Origin: Epiperipatus broadwayi
Lineage: Eukaryota; Onychophora; Udeonychophora; Euonychophora; Peripatidae
NCBI GenBank assembly: GCA_028023455.1
Contig: JAQFVV010006549.1
Span: 622,001 to 686,000 of the forward strand
Reading direction: 5' to 3'
DNA length: 64,000 bases
The position numbers and the translations under genes were made by a program. Under the pieces are notes generated by a model. The model was not told the origin of the DNA. It made no database searches and saw nothing but the letters and a program-made list of their open reading frames with translations. Shown here in pieces: positions 13,816 through 27,420 of the stretch (its first letter is position 1; the number at the start of each line of letters is the position of its first letter).

Positions 13816-15228
13816 AGAATATAAACATTAAAAAAATATAGGGAATTAAAAAGATGAACAGTATATGTGGAAAATAAATATAGGTTGAATGTGTATAGAA
13901 ATAATGGAAAAATAATAGTCTTTTATATTCTCAACATTGAACAAGAGAGCTGGTGAAAGTAATTGATTCATTAATGAAGTAACTTAAAAAAATGTAATTG
14001 ATTGCAGCTTATTCCATGCTGCAATTTAATTGATTTGAACAGATATTATAATTTAATCCAAAAGATTAGCATTCATTACTTTTTTAATTTGAGATATAAA
14101 ATTAATCTATTTCTTTATAGATATCTTTAATCCATGATGCCAGTAATTCTGATTATATATCTGATAAAGCAAATAGTTTAACATCCATTACAAAATGATT
14201 TTTATTACTTTTTGAATCACAGTTCGTTTTTCTAAGCTACAAGTTTATGAAGTGCTATTTGAGTTGAAAAAAATATTGGTTAAATTTTTTCCTTACATAA
14301 TTTAGACATGACTATTCACAGCATTGAGACAAATATGCATTCTTTCTTGTAATAAAAAAAAAAATTATTTTTAGAATAATTTATAAATAAATATCAACTA
14401 CTTATTTGAAGCTACTAAATATAATTTTTTTCTTATCAGCTATTTACCATTACTTTCAATTGAAGAAATTCAACAATTTTTGCTGAAATTGTGAGAAAGC
14501 ATTCCAAAAATCCATTTATTCATTTTTCACTAACAGTTTACAGTAATAAATGAGATTTCTTGAAAGAAAGAATTAATGAATTAATTAATGATGGTTTCTA
14601 GTTTATTTGTTGTTATCCATTTTTCTCTTAGAATGATGAGAAGTCATTTGTCTAGCAAAATCAACTGTCTAGCTGTTTATCTAACCTATCATAATGTAGA
14701 TGATGATCAAAATGGCTAATTTCCCAACTTCAGCTTTTATGCCATTTATCATATGATGTCTGGATTACTAATATTTTCCATCATGCATTGGGGTTTCTTC
14801 TTTTGTACATGAAATATTGTAAGAAGTCATAATGGATACTACTGGGATACATGTTAGAGATAAGATTTTTGGATCAAAGTGGTAAAACTTTAGAAACACC
14901 ATTTAAAAATGAAGTACAAAAGAAAATAATAACTTCAGTCTTTTTTAATCACTTCATTTTTCATTTCTAGGATTTAAATTTAAATTAAATAAATCATAAA
15001 CTATAAAAATTTTAGATTTATTTCAATTAACCTTTTAATAAATTATTTCTTGTTTAATAAATATTCTAGCAACTAAATCAACCTTTGCTAAATAAAAATC
15101 TGAACATGTAAACTTCCATATACATACACACAAAATATAAGGTATAAGGGCTATTTATTCTAACTCTCATTAAAATATTTTAGTGTTGTATATTTGAATT
15201 ATTATACTTCTATATGTGAGCACTTCTT
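13816..15228. other. AT-rich sequence, no feature seen
   Basis: No open frame, repeat boundary or RNA structure could be supported. Confidence 0.5.
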
Positions 15229-15242
15229 TTGATATATCATCA
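15229..15242 (-). repeat. LINE (GAT)n-like 3' tail
   Basis: Short GATGAT-type repeat immediately downstream of the LINE remnant's stop codon, as expected at an RTE-type 3' end. Confidence 0.5.
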
Positions 15243-15386
15243 TCAACCATTATCAATCCACTGCAGGATGAAGGTCTCTCCAAGTTCAATCCATCTTTTT
15301 CTAACTTTAGCTTCTCTTCTCCACATCACCCCGGCACACTTTCTCATTTCATCCATCCAGCTCACATGTGGTCTCTTTCTGGGTCT
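15243..15386 (-). pseudogene. RTE-like LINE C-terminal tail
   Basis: Read on the minus strand this is an uninterrupted 47-codon segment ending in TGA. It contains RPRKRPHVSWMDEMRK, then a tryptophan/arginine-rich helix (WRREAKVRKRW) and ETFILQWIDNG. The pattern RP(K/R)xRxxxxWxDE...W...A...KW..L.E.F..QWxDN is the conserved end of RTE-like and related LINE polymerases in many invertebrate genomes. Directly after the stop, on the minus strand, come GATGATGAT units (15229-15242), the simple-repeat tail such elements use instead of poly(A). Everything upstream of this tail is missing. Confidence 0.65.
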
Positions 15387-15395
15387 TTTACAATA

Positions 15396-18300
15396 TTTTT
15401 TGATATATACAATTCATTAACTCTATTCCTTAATAAGAATAATAATGAAATGTGAGGATATGTATTTTCTTTATACAAACATAGAAATCTATCAAAAAAA
15501 ATCTGCTTGGAAAGCCATTCAAACATGCTTTATAAAATTATATATTTCTCTTACACATTAGTATGAGAGACTATTAAACATGATATTGATTATATAAGAT
15601 GACATACAACCAGTGACAGTAATGAATATACTTTCTTAACTATAAAAATTAAAGGCAATAAATTTTTTAGTTTTTTAAATATAACTAATTTATAGTGATA
15701 CCGTAATGTTATAATATATAAAAGTGATAACTGTTGAAAAAGAGTTAGTGTCAAATATGTAAGATTATATTGTTTACATATATTGGGTATTTATGAAGCA
15801 CACTCTTGCAATATTAAGATCTAAATTTTTAAACAAACAAAAATAACCACTTCTGTCTGCAATTGTTTTTACTTGAAAATAGTAAAATCAAAATCATGAG
15901 GAAATTTTCTAAATTTTAAAGTGAGTTAGTTGGATTTATTTTTATTACTATTTCTCTTTCATTCCATTTTGATTATATCTATTAGTGTGATGTTTGATAA
16001 TATATTAACATGACTAACGTTTGTTTACTAAGTAGATTATTTTTATAACTATTTTGGCCAAGATTTAATTTTTTTATTTCTAATTAATTTTTATTACATT
16101 TCTTGAATTTTTTAAAAAAAATGTAAGAATAAAAACAAAATATTAGATTGAAATCATTATTATGAATATATCATTACATTTGTAAAATGCCTACTTGTAA
16201 TTCTTAAAATTATTATTTATATTTATAGTATATTAGTGCTCGGTAAATATTTTTCAGAGATCTATGTAAAATAAAAATGAAAACATTACCCAGAAAAGAC
16301 ACCATACATACAGAAACAAGTGATAATGTGAAAAGTTTACATAATTAAATGGCTATGAGATAAAATAAATAAGATAGTTATCCTAAACAAATTTTATTTA
16401 GTAATGCTTGAAAATTAGTGAGAGTCAGAGAAATTATTATAAAATTCAAAGCTTTGAAATGATGTATAAATATAGTTTAATTAGCATAATTGAAATTAAT
16501 AAATTATGCATACTTTACTATATATAAAGTATTTTTATATTAGATACTTAAACATCATATTATTTCCTGAGTAATAAACTATTCATTTCTTTTTTTATCA
16601 CCAATAATAAACATGATAATCTATTTATTTTCAAATTTAATCTACATATAGTATATTTAAATCAATTGTACTTATGCAGAGATACTTTAGGTACTACCCT
16701 GTACTCCCAAAGTTATAGGAGGCCCAAAACTTAAGTCTAGTAAAAAAAAATTAAAAGCTAAAATTTCACTCTGATCAAATTCCCACATTTTAATATTGAC
16801 TAAGACCTGAAAAGTGTACGTTTTTAGGCAGTTGAATTTGGATAATGGCGGTATCATTGGATGAGAACAGGTTTAATGTGTCATTCTTTCAACTCTGTGT
16901 AATACATTTAATATCCCTTTATTAATATTTCCGAAATTAATATCATTCTATAAATTTTTGTTTTTTGTTTGTTTATTTTCAGCTTCTGGAAATTTCTGTA
17001 GTAAAAGGGTTAATGTTAAAGAATGTATAATGCCACTTAGCTATTTAATATGTAAAACTTGAAATTTGATAAAATCTTTAGTAATAATTGTATCTGTTAA
17101 AAATCATTAACATTATTATGAAGAAATACTACATTTTTTAAAGCAAATTAATAATAAAAAGACAAATTAACACATTTAATTAATGGATTTAATCAAGAAA
17201 GAGCACTTAAAACAAGTAAAACAATTCCCTAAAGAAAATTTTAACAGCTTAAATTCTAAATGACTGAGTCTTCCATCAATAACTCAACTGGCAAATGAGA
17301 ATCTCGTAAATGGAAAGATTACCTGGATAAATAAACCTTATAATCTTAAATGAAATAATGTAAAATTTAAGGATCATAAAATCTGACACATTTAAAACAT
17401 ATGCACATCATGTATTGTAATATAAAGATGTACATTTAAATATTGGATTATATTTAATAATAATAACAATAATATTAATAATTTAAATAATTAATGACAG
17501 ATTTTTTTTATTACTGGATAAATGTATTAAAAATATGCTCAATAACAAAACATCATTGATCATAAATATTGCACTAATAAGAACAAATCAGGCAAAACTA
17601 TCATTAGTCAAATAATATATCACATAAATTTTAAACCATTAAACTCATTAGATTGACAAGAAAGCACAATATGATATTTCTGGTGTCCAATGCTGCATCT
17701 TTTTAATGAAACATAAAATTGTAATACTTCTAAGGCTGTTCTAACATGTGTGTATTATTTGAATCTAATGCATTTCTGGATAGTTAAAAAAAATGCTCTA
17801 GATATTTTTTAACACAAACCTACTATAAATTGAATGCATTAAGATTAAAAAATCAATATGGTTTAGGAAATGCAGGTATTTAAATAGCTTAAGAGCAAAG
17901 GAAATATATAGATGGTGTGTGAATCTGCTGAAAAGTGATATTATTATTACAAATTAAAATAAAAAAAACCATTGACTTGAAATTTTGGGCTTTTATTATT
18001 GAGATAATGACAAGTCAATGGAATGCATCAGAAAAGTTTGTTTATCATGGTTACTCATATAAAATGTTTGAGTAAGAATCAGACAGTTACTTGTATTTAA
18101 TAGCTGCATTCCATCTCTGGCCAGTGTATAACATAACAATTATCAATATCTGTACAAAATTAGATTCATTACTGAAGATGAAATGCGGTTGTTTCTTTTA
18201 TCATGTGATTCTATTATCCTTGAAATTTGGACAATTGTAATCATTTCAAAGATTTTTGAAAATGTCAACTTGTCTCTGCTTAACTTTAATTTATTATATG

Positions 18301-19359
18301 ACTTCCAGAATGTCTGAAGTATTTACATCCAAATACTCTTTATTCATCTGTAGTTCTGTTTTAGTCCAGTGATAAATATTTAGATTTGGTAACCACATTA
18401 GTTCATGTAATAGAATAAATTTCTTGAAATTGTTTTAAAACTGATGAAAGAAAAAGGGAGAAATTAAACAAAACTTTTAATCAAACACAAATCCAAAAAA
18501 GAAGTATAGTCAGCATAACAAATAATGGAATGATTCTATTTTATTGATTATAAAGTTTCTTTTTTAAAAAACTATAAACTGCAATTAATTTAAAATTTCA
18601 TATGATCAATATATATTGAATCAATACACAATGTTGTCTTGCTAAAGAGTTGACTGTCATTTATGGCATCATTAATATTCTAACCATGATAGTTTAACAT
18701 CCATATTGTCTACTTTAAAATGCTTAATGGACTATTTTCACCCAGTGTGGAATGTTTGAGCATGGATCAAAGGAGAAAATAAAAGACAACTGATGCAGAA
18801 TTGCCATCAGGAATGGCAATGAAAACTACTTGAAGTGTATGAACTGTAATTTAGAACGGACTTTGTGAATTCACAAGATTTAATCTAATCAATTCAATGA
18901 AATTATGTTTTATTACACTTTATGATTTTTATATATATCTATGTATGTATTATTTCTTTTTTCATTCTTATTATGCTTGGGAAAGTAGAATCTCCAATTC
19001 AACATTTTGGGAAGGTTCATTGTGGGATAGTACAGGAAGAGGAGAGAGAAAAAATTAAGTTTAGCTGAATATTTTTTTAAATAAAATTTATGTTTATTCT
19101 CATTCCTTAGTAACTTAACTTTTGCTCATTACCATTATCTAGGACTGAAGGTACAATTTCACACACTATGACAGGACATAGTTATGTTGTTCGTTATATT
19201 TGTTAATCAACACTTGTTGTTTTAGATCTTATTCTGTGTGAATGATTAATCCTCTGAATAAATCTATTCTGTCATCTTAGGGATTACATATGATTTAAAA
19301 AAAGGAGGGAGCCTTTAGAGAAATTAATATGTAACAACTGGAACTGGACTGCAATCTGA

Positions 19360-19363
<4 letters not shown>
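15396..19363. other. AT-rich stretch, no supported feature
   Basis: No gene was recognised. A patch at 16690-17010 is slightly more complex (contains GGCCCAAAACTTAAG and GTAAAAGGGTTAATG), but no paired terminal repeat could be found for it. Confidence 0.5.

Positions 19364-19442
<79 letters not shown>
19364..19442. repeat. (TA)n microsatellite, about 40 units
   Basis: Essentially uninterrupted TA dinucleotides. Confidence 0.97.
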
Positions 19443-19447
<5 letters not shown>

Positions 19448-19843
19448 TGTAAACTTGATTTAGTTAGTCAGATTCAAGTTCGCTAAAATACTCTTATCAT
19501 TTGCTTTTTCTATTATTACCTTGTACATAATAATGTCATTGATATGAACTTCTATCATTACATGACAGGTTTGGTAACTACAGATTATTAAATTATTAAT
19601 TTGATACATGTTCATCATTGACATATAAATCATATATATATATATATATTGTAACATAATTAAAGGAGTCCAAATATTATAGATGGTTACGATATATATA
19701 TAACTCAGGTATATGAAATCACGTGAAGTGAGTACACTAGTAATTCAATAAAATATAACTCAGGTATACAGGCAGTAGATCTTATCCACTTTCATTTCTT
19801 GGTTTGATGTTAAGTGCATGTTTAAACAAATACTAAGTGAATA

Positions 19844-19938
19844 TGGTCTAGCAGGGCACCACTAGATTATCTGAATCTAGACACGGTTATATCTGATAAC
19901 CTTTCACATGTACCGGGTTTGAATCCCTTCTTTTGGTA
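19844..19938 (+). ncRNA. tRNA-like fold, possible SINE head
   Basis: The segment fits a degraded class-II (Leu/Ser-like) tRNA or the head of a tRNA-derived SINE. It has an A-box-like TGGTCTAGCAGG at 19844, a perfect 7-bp hairpin CTAGATT...AATCTAG at 19862-19880 in the anticodon-arm position, and a 6-bp hairpin GGTTAT...ATAACC at 19885-19901 in the long-variable-arm position. A T-arm-like GGGTTTGAATCCC follows at 19915-19927, containing a near-consensus B-box. No clear 7-bp acceptor stem closes it, so it is probably not a working tRNA. Confidence 0.4.
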
Positions 19939-20249
19939 CTTTATTTCTAATTAAAAATGAGAGATTTTGCTTTTTGAGCCATATCACTATACACACTAAT
20001 ATTTAGGCAAAAGTAAAACATCTTCAAACCAAAATCATTTCTCAGATCTTAGCATAACAAATGTGTTTCAATATTTTTATAAGTTTACTAGCTCAGATTA
20101 TATATAACTAATTTAGGATGGCAATTCACTCATCCTTGCATGAAATAGATGATGGGATGTGGTTATAATAATACTAAGAAATCACTAAATATTATAAAAT
20201 CAATATTTATTTATGGCCTTTAAACAGTTAAACAGCTCATTAATTAAAA
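19939..20249. other. AT-rich sequence, no feature seen
   Basis: No open frame or structure supported. Confidence 0.4.
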
Positions 20250-20282
20250 CGTTGATGATGATGATGATGATAATAATAATAA
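20250..20282. repeat. (GAT)n/(AAT)n microsatellite
   Basis: GATGATGATGATGAT followed by AATAATAAT. It could be the simple-repeat tail of a vanished retroelement, but no coding remnant lies next to it. Confidence 0.8.
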
Positions 20283-23200
20283 CGATAATGACAAGGGTTT
20301 CAACTACAGCTCTAGGACTAAGCCTAAACATAAAACTAATTTTTATAAAGAAATTCATAATTATTGTTAATCTTAGCATTTTTAATCATATCTTAAATAA
20401 CTAATATTCAACCATTGATGATGATGAATAATCACACTTAACAAAGACTACACTTAATGAAATATATACGCCTCGTTTAATAAAACAAACTAATATTTAT
20501 TACTACATTTCTAACATATACATAAAAATTTCTAGATAAACATGAAAATTGACATGAATAATAATAATAATAATAATAATTGATTATATTACAATTCTCA
20601 GATTAATTTCAAGTTCTTCCCCCTTTCCCTTCAAATGTATATTGTATTAAGTTGGACGTCACATTGACCATGATTTTCACTCCATGAGAAAAGTAATTCA
20701 AGAAAAAAAAAATATTATCTGCTCATTAGCACACATACTTTAAAATCTAACATGTAAATAGAATGTAAAAAAAAATGTTAGTAGAATTGAAAGAGCAAGT
20801 TTTAGAAACAAGTTTTAAATTATTTTCTCCCCCCTCTCTTCTACCTCTGAAATGCTATACTTAACTTGAAACAAACTAATCTAATATTCTAACACTACTT
20901 GTTACTCCACATTCACTCGCAATTATACACATATAAAATATCATTATGAATGTGCGTGTTTTATCCCATGATAACAAAATATTATTTAAAACCAAAATAA
21001 TAATATATTAGTTAAAACTAAAATCATAATACCATAAAAAAAATTGTTTTACACATTAATATTTTTCATAACTGGAAAATTAATAAACAAATAATTTTCA
21101 TACATTCAAGATCATTTATGAAGCTCAAAGTTATTATTAGTAAGACATTCTTGTTTTTAATCGATCTGAATAGTCTTTAAAAGTTCTTTAAATAAAATAT
21201 ACCACTTTATTGCTAAAATGTTTCTTAAGACTGATATCATAAAGAAAATAAATATAAAAAGTCATATTACCGATCTTTTGTTTGTGGCGAATTTCCAAGG
21301 GTTCAAACTTGTCTTGTATAATGTCTATATTTCTGCAGCTACCATTTCCATTTTACCTGGGAACAATCTCTTTCTTGAGGTGTATAACTATTTGATGATG
21401 ATGACTCTATTGAGGTTATTTGCTTTAGTGGACCATTTGGAAATCATTATATTAATTTTTCTTCTGTTCCTGTCAAGCATGATTCTTAGTGGATGAAATA
21501 CAGCGGTTGTTTTCACATTTGTAAATTTTCTTGAGTTTAAAATCAGTTGTTGTAACAATTAATTGGACTTGATGATTAATATTTATCAGTAGATTAATTC
21601 ATCTTCTTTGAATGCAGGTGAATGCTTTCTTCTTTCTATTAAAAACATTTTATTTATCTGGTCAGTTGAAAGGTGTAGAATATTATTTTAGACACAACAT
21701 CTTTTCTTTCCTCTATGATGTGCAGCTTTCCAGATGGTCAGCAAAGATGGGTCATACATATAATTTTTCTAGCCAGCCATTTCTTATATTTTCAACATTC
21801 AATTTAATAGTTTAATAATCTGAATCAATCACCAAAAAAAAAAAATAATTCCAGACAGCTTTTTATATCCAATTTTTAGCTAACTTAACCAATCAGAGAT
21901 AGCGTCACTTGCTATTTTTGGACAAATTCATTTTAATTAGATCTCTAATTTATTTTCAACTGAAAAGTTTAATCCTTTTTCCAGACACTTTTGTTTTAAA
22001 AAAAAATATAGACTTAATCATTATTTCCTTTCCTTTTTTTTAAGGTAACATTTCAAATTTTTGAGCTTCCTTCTTTAGATCTTAAGATAAGACAATTTCA
22101 AAATTAGAGCTCTCACCCATTATAAGCTCCCAAAGTGAAAACAATTATTTACAAAAAAAAATTGCTACAAAGATCAATATCTGATTAAACAGATTTCCTC
22201 TTTTAACAAAAAATTGTACTAAAAAAATAATTTGACAGATTTAATCCTTCCTTTTCTTTCAATATTTAGTAAATGTAAATTTCTGTATGTAATGTACACA
22301 CATCCTTTTATATTTCAAATCATTCATAAACTAACATTAAATAATATAATTGCTAGCTTAGTAATTATAACCCTATTATTTAATTAAATCTGTAACTTTT
22401 AAACCCCAATTACAATTAAAGAAAAGCAAAATAGAAGCATAGAACAAGACATTAAAATTGTTCAAGCATAGGTTAGTTTTAAAGAATGTTAAAATGTTGA
22501 ATATTTTAAATAGAAAACAATTAAATAGCTTACACATACATTGCCTATATGTATGCATTATAACTTTGCTTTTTAACAGAAAATTTAAATATTAAATAGT
22601 TTAAATGTGTGTATTACCTTTCTATCAACACACAAACAAATAAAGCATATAATTGTTGACCCACTCTCTTTCTATCTAAAGCTTTTAGAACTGGACCTTG
22701 TAGGGTTTGAACTTGGATGCCCTACAGCTTCATTTATGATTATATAAAAATGTGATGATGATTTTTGGTTTACCTTTTCTACATGCACATTACTATAAAT
22801 TTAGCTAGTGACTAAATTGTAATGGCACAATATATATATATATATCATTTATGTTTGTAAATACCATTTAAACATTTTGGATTGATTTAAATTTTTTAAA
22901 TCTTATCATTTTATTTAATACCAAAAAAATGTTATAAGCTCTGTTAAACATGATGTGCTCCCTTTAGTTTATTAAATCAATCCTTGCATTCATCAATAAA
23001 GCTAATGCCTTACATATATAAGCACACACATCATTCTTTTATAATTACATTGAAGAGAATGTGGGTAAATACATTTAACTAATTGTGACTTTTGTAGAAG
23101 TAGTATGGTTATCAGTGTGCAGAGTTACATTCCTGTTAAAAGAGTTAAAGGTGAATTCTCCCCAAGTTTGAATACTGAGACAAAATGAAACTGAAAGAGT

Positions 23201-23360
23201 GAGGTATGGATGAACTGACCCAAATTGTATGCAAATTTAATAAATGATTATTGATCTGGTCTACTGAAAATGGATGCAATCATAAGTTATGTACTTCATT
23301 GCATCATGTCCAGATAGTTACATGCAACCCTCTCTTCCAAATATCATCGCCCAGATGGTT

Positions 23361-23362
<2 letters not shown>
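20283..23362. other. AT-rich stretch, no supported feature
   Basis: Short (AAT)n run at 20562-20581. A hairpin TGTAGGG...CCCTACA at 22707-22734 encloses a B-box-like motif on the minus strand but lacks a convincing A-box. No genes recognised. Confidence 0.45.

Positions 23363-23438
<76 letters not shown>
23363..23438. repeat. (TA)n microsatellite with one TC interruption
   Basis: About 38 TA units, interrupted once near 23394. Confidence 0.97.
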
Positions 23439-23440
<2 letters not shown>

Positions 23441-23571
23441 GAAGTCAGAATGGTGGTGGAATGCTTAGTTTTATGAGACATTCTATAGATCTATTGGTGT
23501 AGCATTAAAAGAAATATTTATAACAAAACAAGTGGCCAATTATTGCAAACCTTGCCATTTGCTAAAGTTTC

Positions 23572-23971
23572 TGTAGTCTTATTTTGTTAATTATTTTAAA
23601 ACAAGAGTTAATAATGATCATTTCCATTACTCTGCAATGTATTAAGAATTAGAATAACAATTTGACTATTAATATAAATAATGCAGATTAATGGCCTCTG
23701 GATAAAATAAAGATTGTTTAGATGAATTAAATATATTAAGAAAGATTGTTTTTATAGTTATAAAAGTTTATGGTTTTATGCAAAATACCCTCACAGGTCT
23801 CGGATATTTATGTGTATTAAATTTTCTTGAGCTATTGTATTATTATTTTAGGCTAGTTTGAATATATAAAATTTTATTGTCCAGAAACAAGTGTGATGCA
23901 AATGCATTATACCTGCCACTCACACCCAGTGCCATAGTTTGAGTAGAATTTATGTCATAGATACCCATACC

Positions 23972-24005
<34 letters not shown>

Positions 24006-24818
24006 TTCTGGTTTATAAATAAGAGTAATGCAGATATTGTTTCTGCCACTTACATTTTTATCATTATTGTTATTTATCAGGTAGATGCTCACAATTAGTT
24101 CTTAAGTTACAGTCACTAATACAAGATCAGGCATGATTACTATCAAGGCATTTGGTAATATTTATTTGATTAGTATTAAAACAGATGTGGCTTATATGAT
24201 ATTTAGTTTCCATTATTTGAGTTACTATTTGTTTTCCAATCACTACTGCCTGAAAGAATTTATGTTAGTCTAGTTCTTCTAATTGTATAGCTTATTAAAT
24301 GATTTTTGCATATCCTAAAATTTATAAGATTAAAATTGAGTTATAGTAATAAATATTAGTAGTTACAGTGAATCTGTGCAGCCAGTCTGAATCTACCCAG
24401 AAACTATTAAAATGCATGGGGCTATATATTGTCCATACTTAATAAAACAAGAAATGTCTAGTCATATGAATTTTTCATTTCACTAGCTAAGGTAGTTAAA
24501 TAAAACATTAGATCATTAAGGGCTTTATTATAAAATCAATCCTGAGTAAAAGATCAATAGACAGACGTTTTTCACTGTCAATTGTGTTATTTGTTTTGTG
24601 ATTGTGTATATCTATAAATAAACTGTAATTTCTCATTATTTTAGCATTTGTCATTTATTGCAACTAATAATGGTAATAAAAATATGATGAGTCTCTTGCA
24701 TCTAACTGAGTCTAGCAAAATATAAAAAGTTTTTTGATCATTAGAGATCAGAATATGGATCTTCATGTGAGTTACTATTGAATTATTTTCATGTTACCTG
24801 TTCATTTTAACCATTACA
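23572..24818 (+). repeat. 1.2-kb direct repeat, copy 1 (possible 5' LTR)
   Basis: From 23627 onward (CTGCAATGTATTAAGAATTA, then AATGGCCTCTG) this segment matches 27451-28588 in order and orientation, with scattered substitutions and small indels. It may begin TGTAG near 23572 and end CCATTACA at 24818. A sequence resembling a retroviral-type lysine-tRNA primer-binding site follows at 24840. Together these suggest a 5' LTR. A 21-bp gap before the PBS and a poor match at the very edges keep this uncertain; an older segmental duplication is the alternative. Confidence 0.55.
23975..24003. repeat. (TA)n microsatellite
   Basis: TA run inside copy 1 of the 1.2-kb repeat. It is absent from the matching place in copy 2, so it arose or expanded after the duplication. 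Confidence 0.9.
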
Positions 24819-24839
24819 GGGGTAATTTTTTTTAGAATT

Positions 24840-24857
24840 TGGCACCCAACATGGAGT
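24840..24857 (+). promoter_or_regulatory. Lys-tRNA-type primer-binding site
   Basis: TGGCACCCAACATGGAGT closely matches the lysine (CUU) tRNA primer-binding site TGGCGCCCAACGTGGGGC. Two of the differences are G-to-A at CpG, as expected from decay. It suggests that reverse transcription of an LTR element once started here. Confidence 0.5.
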
Positions 24858-25173
24858 TCAATATATAATTATGCACCTCTGAGATTAAAAGTCCAATTTC
24901 AATTATATATAGTTTGGAAAAAAATTGATAAATTTTAATACTATAAAAATAAGGAACATGTTTCTTTTTGTTTGACATATTAAAGCTTGGAAGGGGTAAT
25001 TTTTTTGTTTTATTAAAAAATTAATAAGTAATATAAGTTTTTATAAATCATTTATAGTTAATATGTAAATTAAATGGGTCATTATATGGCTGAAAGATAA
25101 AAACAAAAAAAATATAAATATATATATATATATATATATGATGTTGTGAGATAAAATATTGTTTTATTCATAT

Positions 25174-27368
25174 TGTAATGATCCAGAGAAAGGACTTAAC
25201 ATCATCTGCACTACAGGGCGCCATCTAGGCATTTGAACCTAGAAAATTTATAAAGTAGGCAGATATGTAAGTCAAAAAAATTTTTTTTTTTTTTTTAAAT
25301 TTTGATTCTGGTCGTTAGCCCAAGTCACTAGCTCAGGGAGTAGCAGAGATTTAATAATATAATATTTTATCTAATTATATTTCAATATTAAAAAAATAAA
25401 TAAAATAAGCAACTGCCAGTAATTAACATACAAAAATTTATTTACGCACATATATATATATATATATATATAAGATTTAACATTACTATTTTAGTATGTT
25501 TATTTTAGATTTTAATTTGATTTTATAATTTAAATTTACATTTTAATTTTTATAATATTATAAGTTTACATTTTAATTAAGTTCGCACAGATGGATTTAT
25601 GAAAGTTTGTTTTATAATGTTGAGTATAGATCGGTTACATAGATTACACGGTTAATAACATTTCAAAGTAAACATAAACGATCAAAATACAAAATCATTG
25701 ATACTGTCAATTGCATAGGGAATACAAGAAACCCAATGGTGTTCATCATAACACACCACATTAACACCAATAACTTAAAAGACATCCGAATAAATACATC
25801 TTAGATACTCACTGTAAGGTATCAGTATTTACCGAATGTCTCTATATCCTGATCACCCATGAAAACCAAAAACATAATTAACCAGTAACGAACCCATGCA
25901 AGCATCTATACCCAACTTAAATTTAATGCAATTTTATTTATGGGTGTCGAGTATGAATGGACTACATAGATTTGCATTTGAAGATAAAACATTCTATCCC
26001 CATTTAACCTTAGGCTAAAAATTCGCAGACAACCTGGCATCAATCCATCTGATATATCGATGTATTCAATGTAATACGAATACGGCAACACAAAATAGGT
26101 TAAGATAAGACATTGATTCTGTCAGATAGGAATATTATATCTATCTAACGAGAAGAACAATAAAAAAAACTCCATAGAAATGGACTGCAGTCATTTTGCC
26201 GACTTACGATCGACCTAGGCAATAGGAAGTGTGCGGCGTATACAAGCGATTCTGCCCATAGCAAATCTCGAATTACATCTACTAACTACATCAATATATC
26301 CGATTTATCGACCCAATTCAACCACGAAACAAATAACCTAAGATTACCCTCCTCTAATATAACTTTACAAATCTATATAGCCATTCACGCCCGACTAAAG
26401 TTTAACATTTATGTAATTTAGTCTAACAAAAAACAAAAATCATAATAGAAACTTAAAAGAACAAAAAAAATAAATGGTTATGATTTTAAATTAAAAAAAA
26501 TACATCAAATGACATTATTAATATTAATTTACGTTGGTCTGATAGGATTCTATTTGTATTATTTAAATACGGAAAGTTTTTAATTTAATGTTCATTAATT
26601 ATAAAGTTCTTACAGTTTTAAACACTTCATCTTTATCTGTTGCTTGCCATTTGAACATGAATTCCCACGCTGTCCAAAAAAAGATTGGTATTCTGTTGGC
26701 CATTTTGTTTATTCATTCGGAGGTTTTTTACTCCAGCTGGTCCTCAATGTAAAAAACGATAGTTCATTTCTCTTTCTTCCTAGCAGAACTGAAGGGATTG
26801 AAGAGTGCATCTTTTCAATCCCTTCTCCTTCAACTCTGCACTAACACATTTCAGTCCTCTCTTAATAATCTTTAATAATTTCCAACTTTTCCTTTTATAT
26901 TAATCTTCAGGATTGACTCAACATTACGTCATCGATGATGGTGGTCTTTTCGCTGAGGTCCGATTCCATAGGGATTTCTTTTTATTTGCTAAAAGTTTCT
27001 ACTGTTTTTCTATCTGACCGTTGTTTATACATTTAAATGCCCAAGGGCTTATTCACTAGGACTAATTAAAATAATCATTTCCATAACATTAATTAACCTG
27101 TTTTCCAAATCCAAAGATATATTTAAAGATAAATTTAAAGATATAATTTTATCTCCAAATCTTTTTAAAATTTAGTTTTAAAATACTTTTTCTTTAATAA
27201 AGTTTTATTTTAATAATTTTTCTCCTCTGTGCGATTTATATATGTACGAGTTTAAGGTAGAATTTATTTTCAATTTTTCTGTCTTAAAAAAAAAATTTAA
27301 ATGCGAACTTTTTATTTTAATGTTTAATAATAATAAAAAATAATGTAACGTCGTCTGTGCTCGTTACA
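25174..27368 (-). mobile_element. Solo LTR, long-LTR family, copy C
   Basis: This 2.2-kb segment is the reverse-orientation homologue of 31807-33936. Read on the minus strand it begins TGTAACGAGC and ends CATTACA, with TG...CA ends. Shared landmarks are the CTGCACTACAGG and AACCTAGAAAATTTATA block near one end, AAGCCACTGCCAGTAATTAAC-like sequence, and CGCACAGAT motifs. The four bases ATAT flank it on both sides and could be a target duplication, but the setting is (TA)n-rich. There is no PBS and no internal domain, so it is read as a solo LTR left by recombination. It lies between the two copies of the 1.2-kb repeat, so it probably inserted into the older element. Short open frames inside it are not conserved with the other copy. 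Confidence 0.7.
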
Positions 27369-27420
27369 ATATATATATAATACGATACATAAAAAAGGAA
27401 ATTATCATTATTAAATCTTG

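Noticed and set aside
16690-17010. Possible third piggyBac MITE ending in AAAGGGTTAA
   Set aside because: No matching TTAACCC end was found on the other side and no similarity to the two MITE copies was seen.
22685-22760. B-box-like motif in a 7-bp hairpin (TGTAGGG/CCCTACA)
   Set aside because: The stem is too long for a T arm and no A-box or acceptor stem was found; kept only as a remark.
23251-23502. Frame with poly-YI segment
   Set aside because: It spans the (TA)n microsatellite; the rest shows no protein character.
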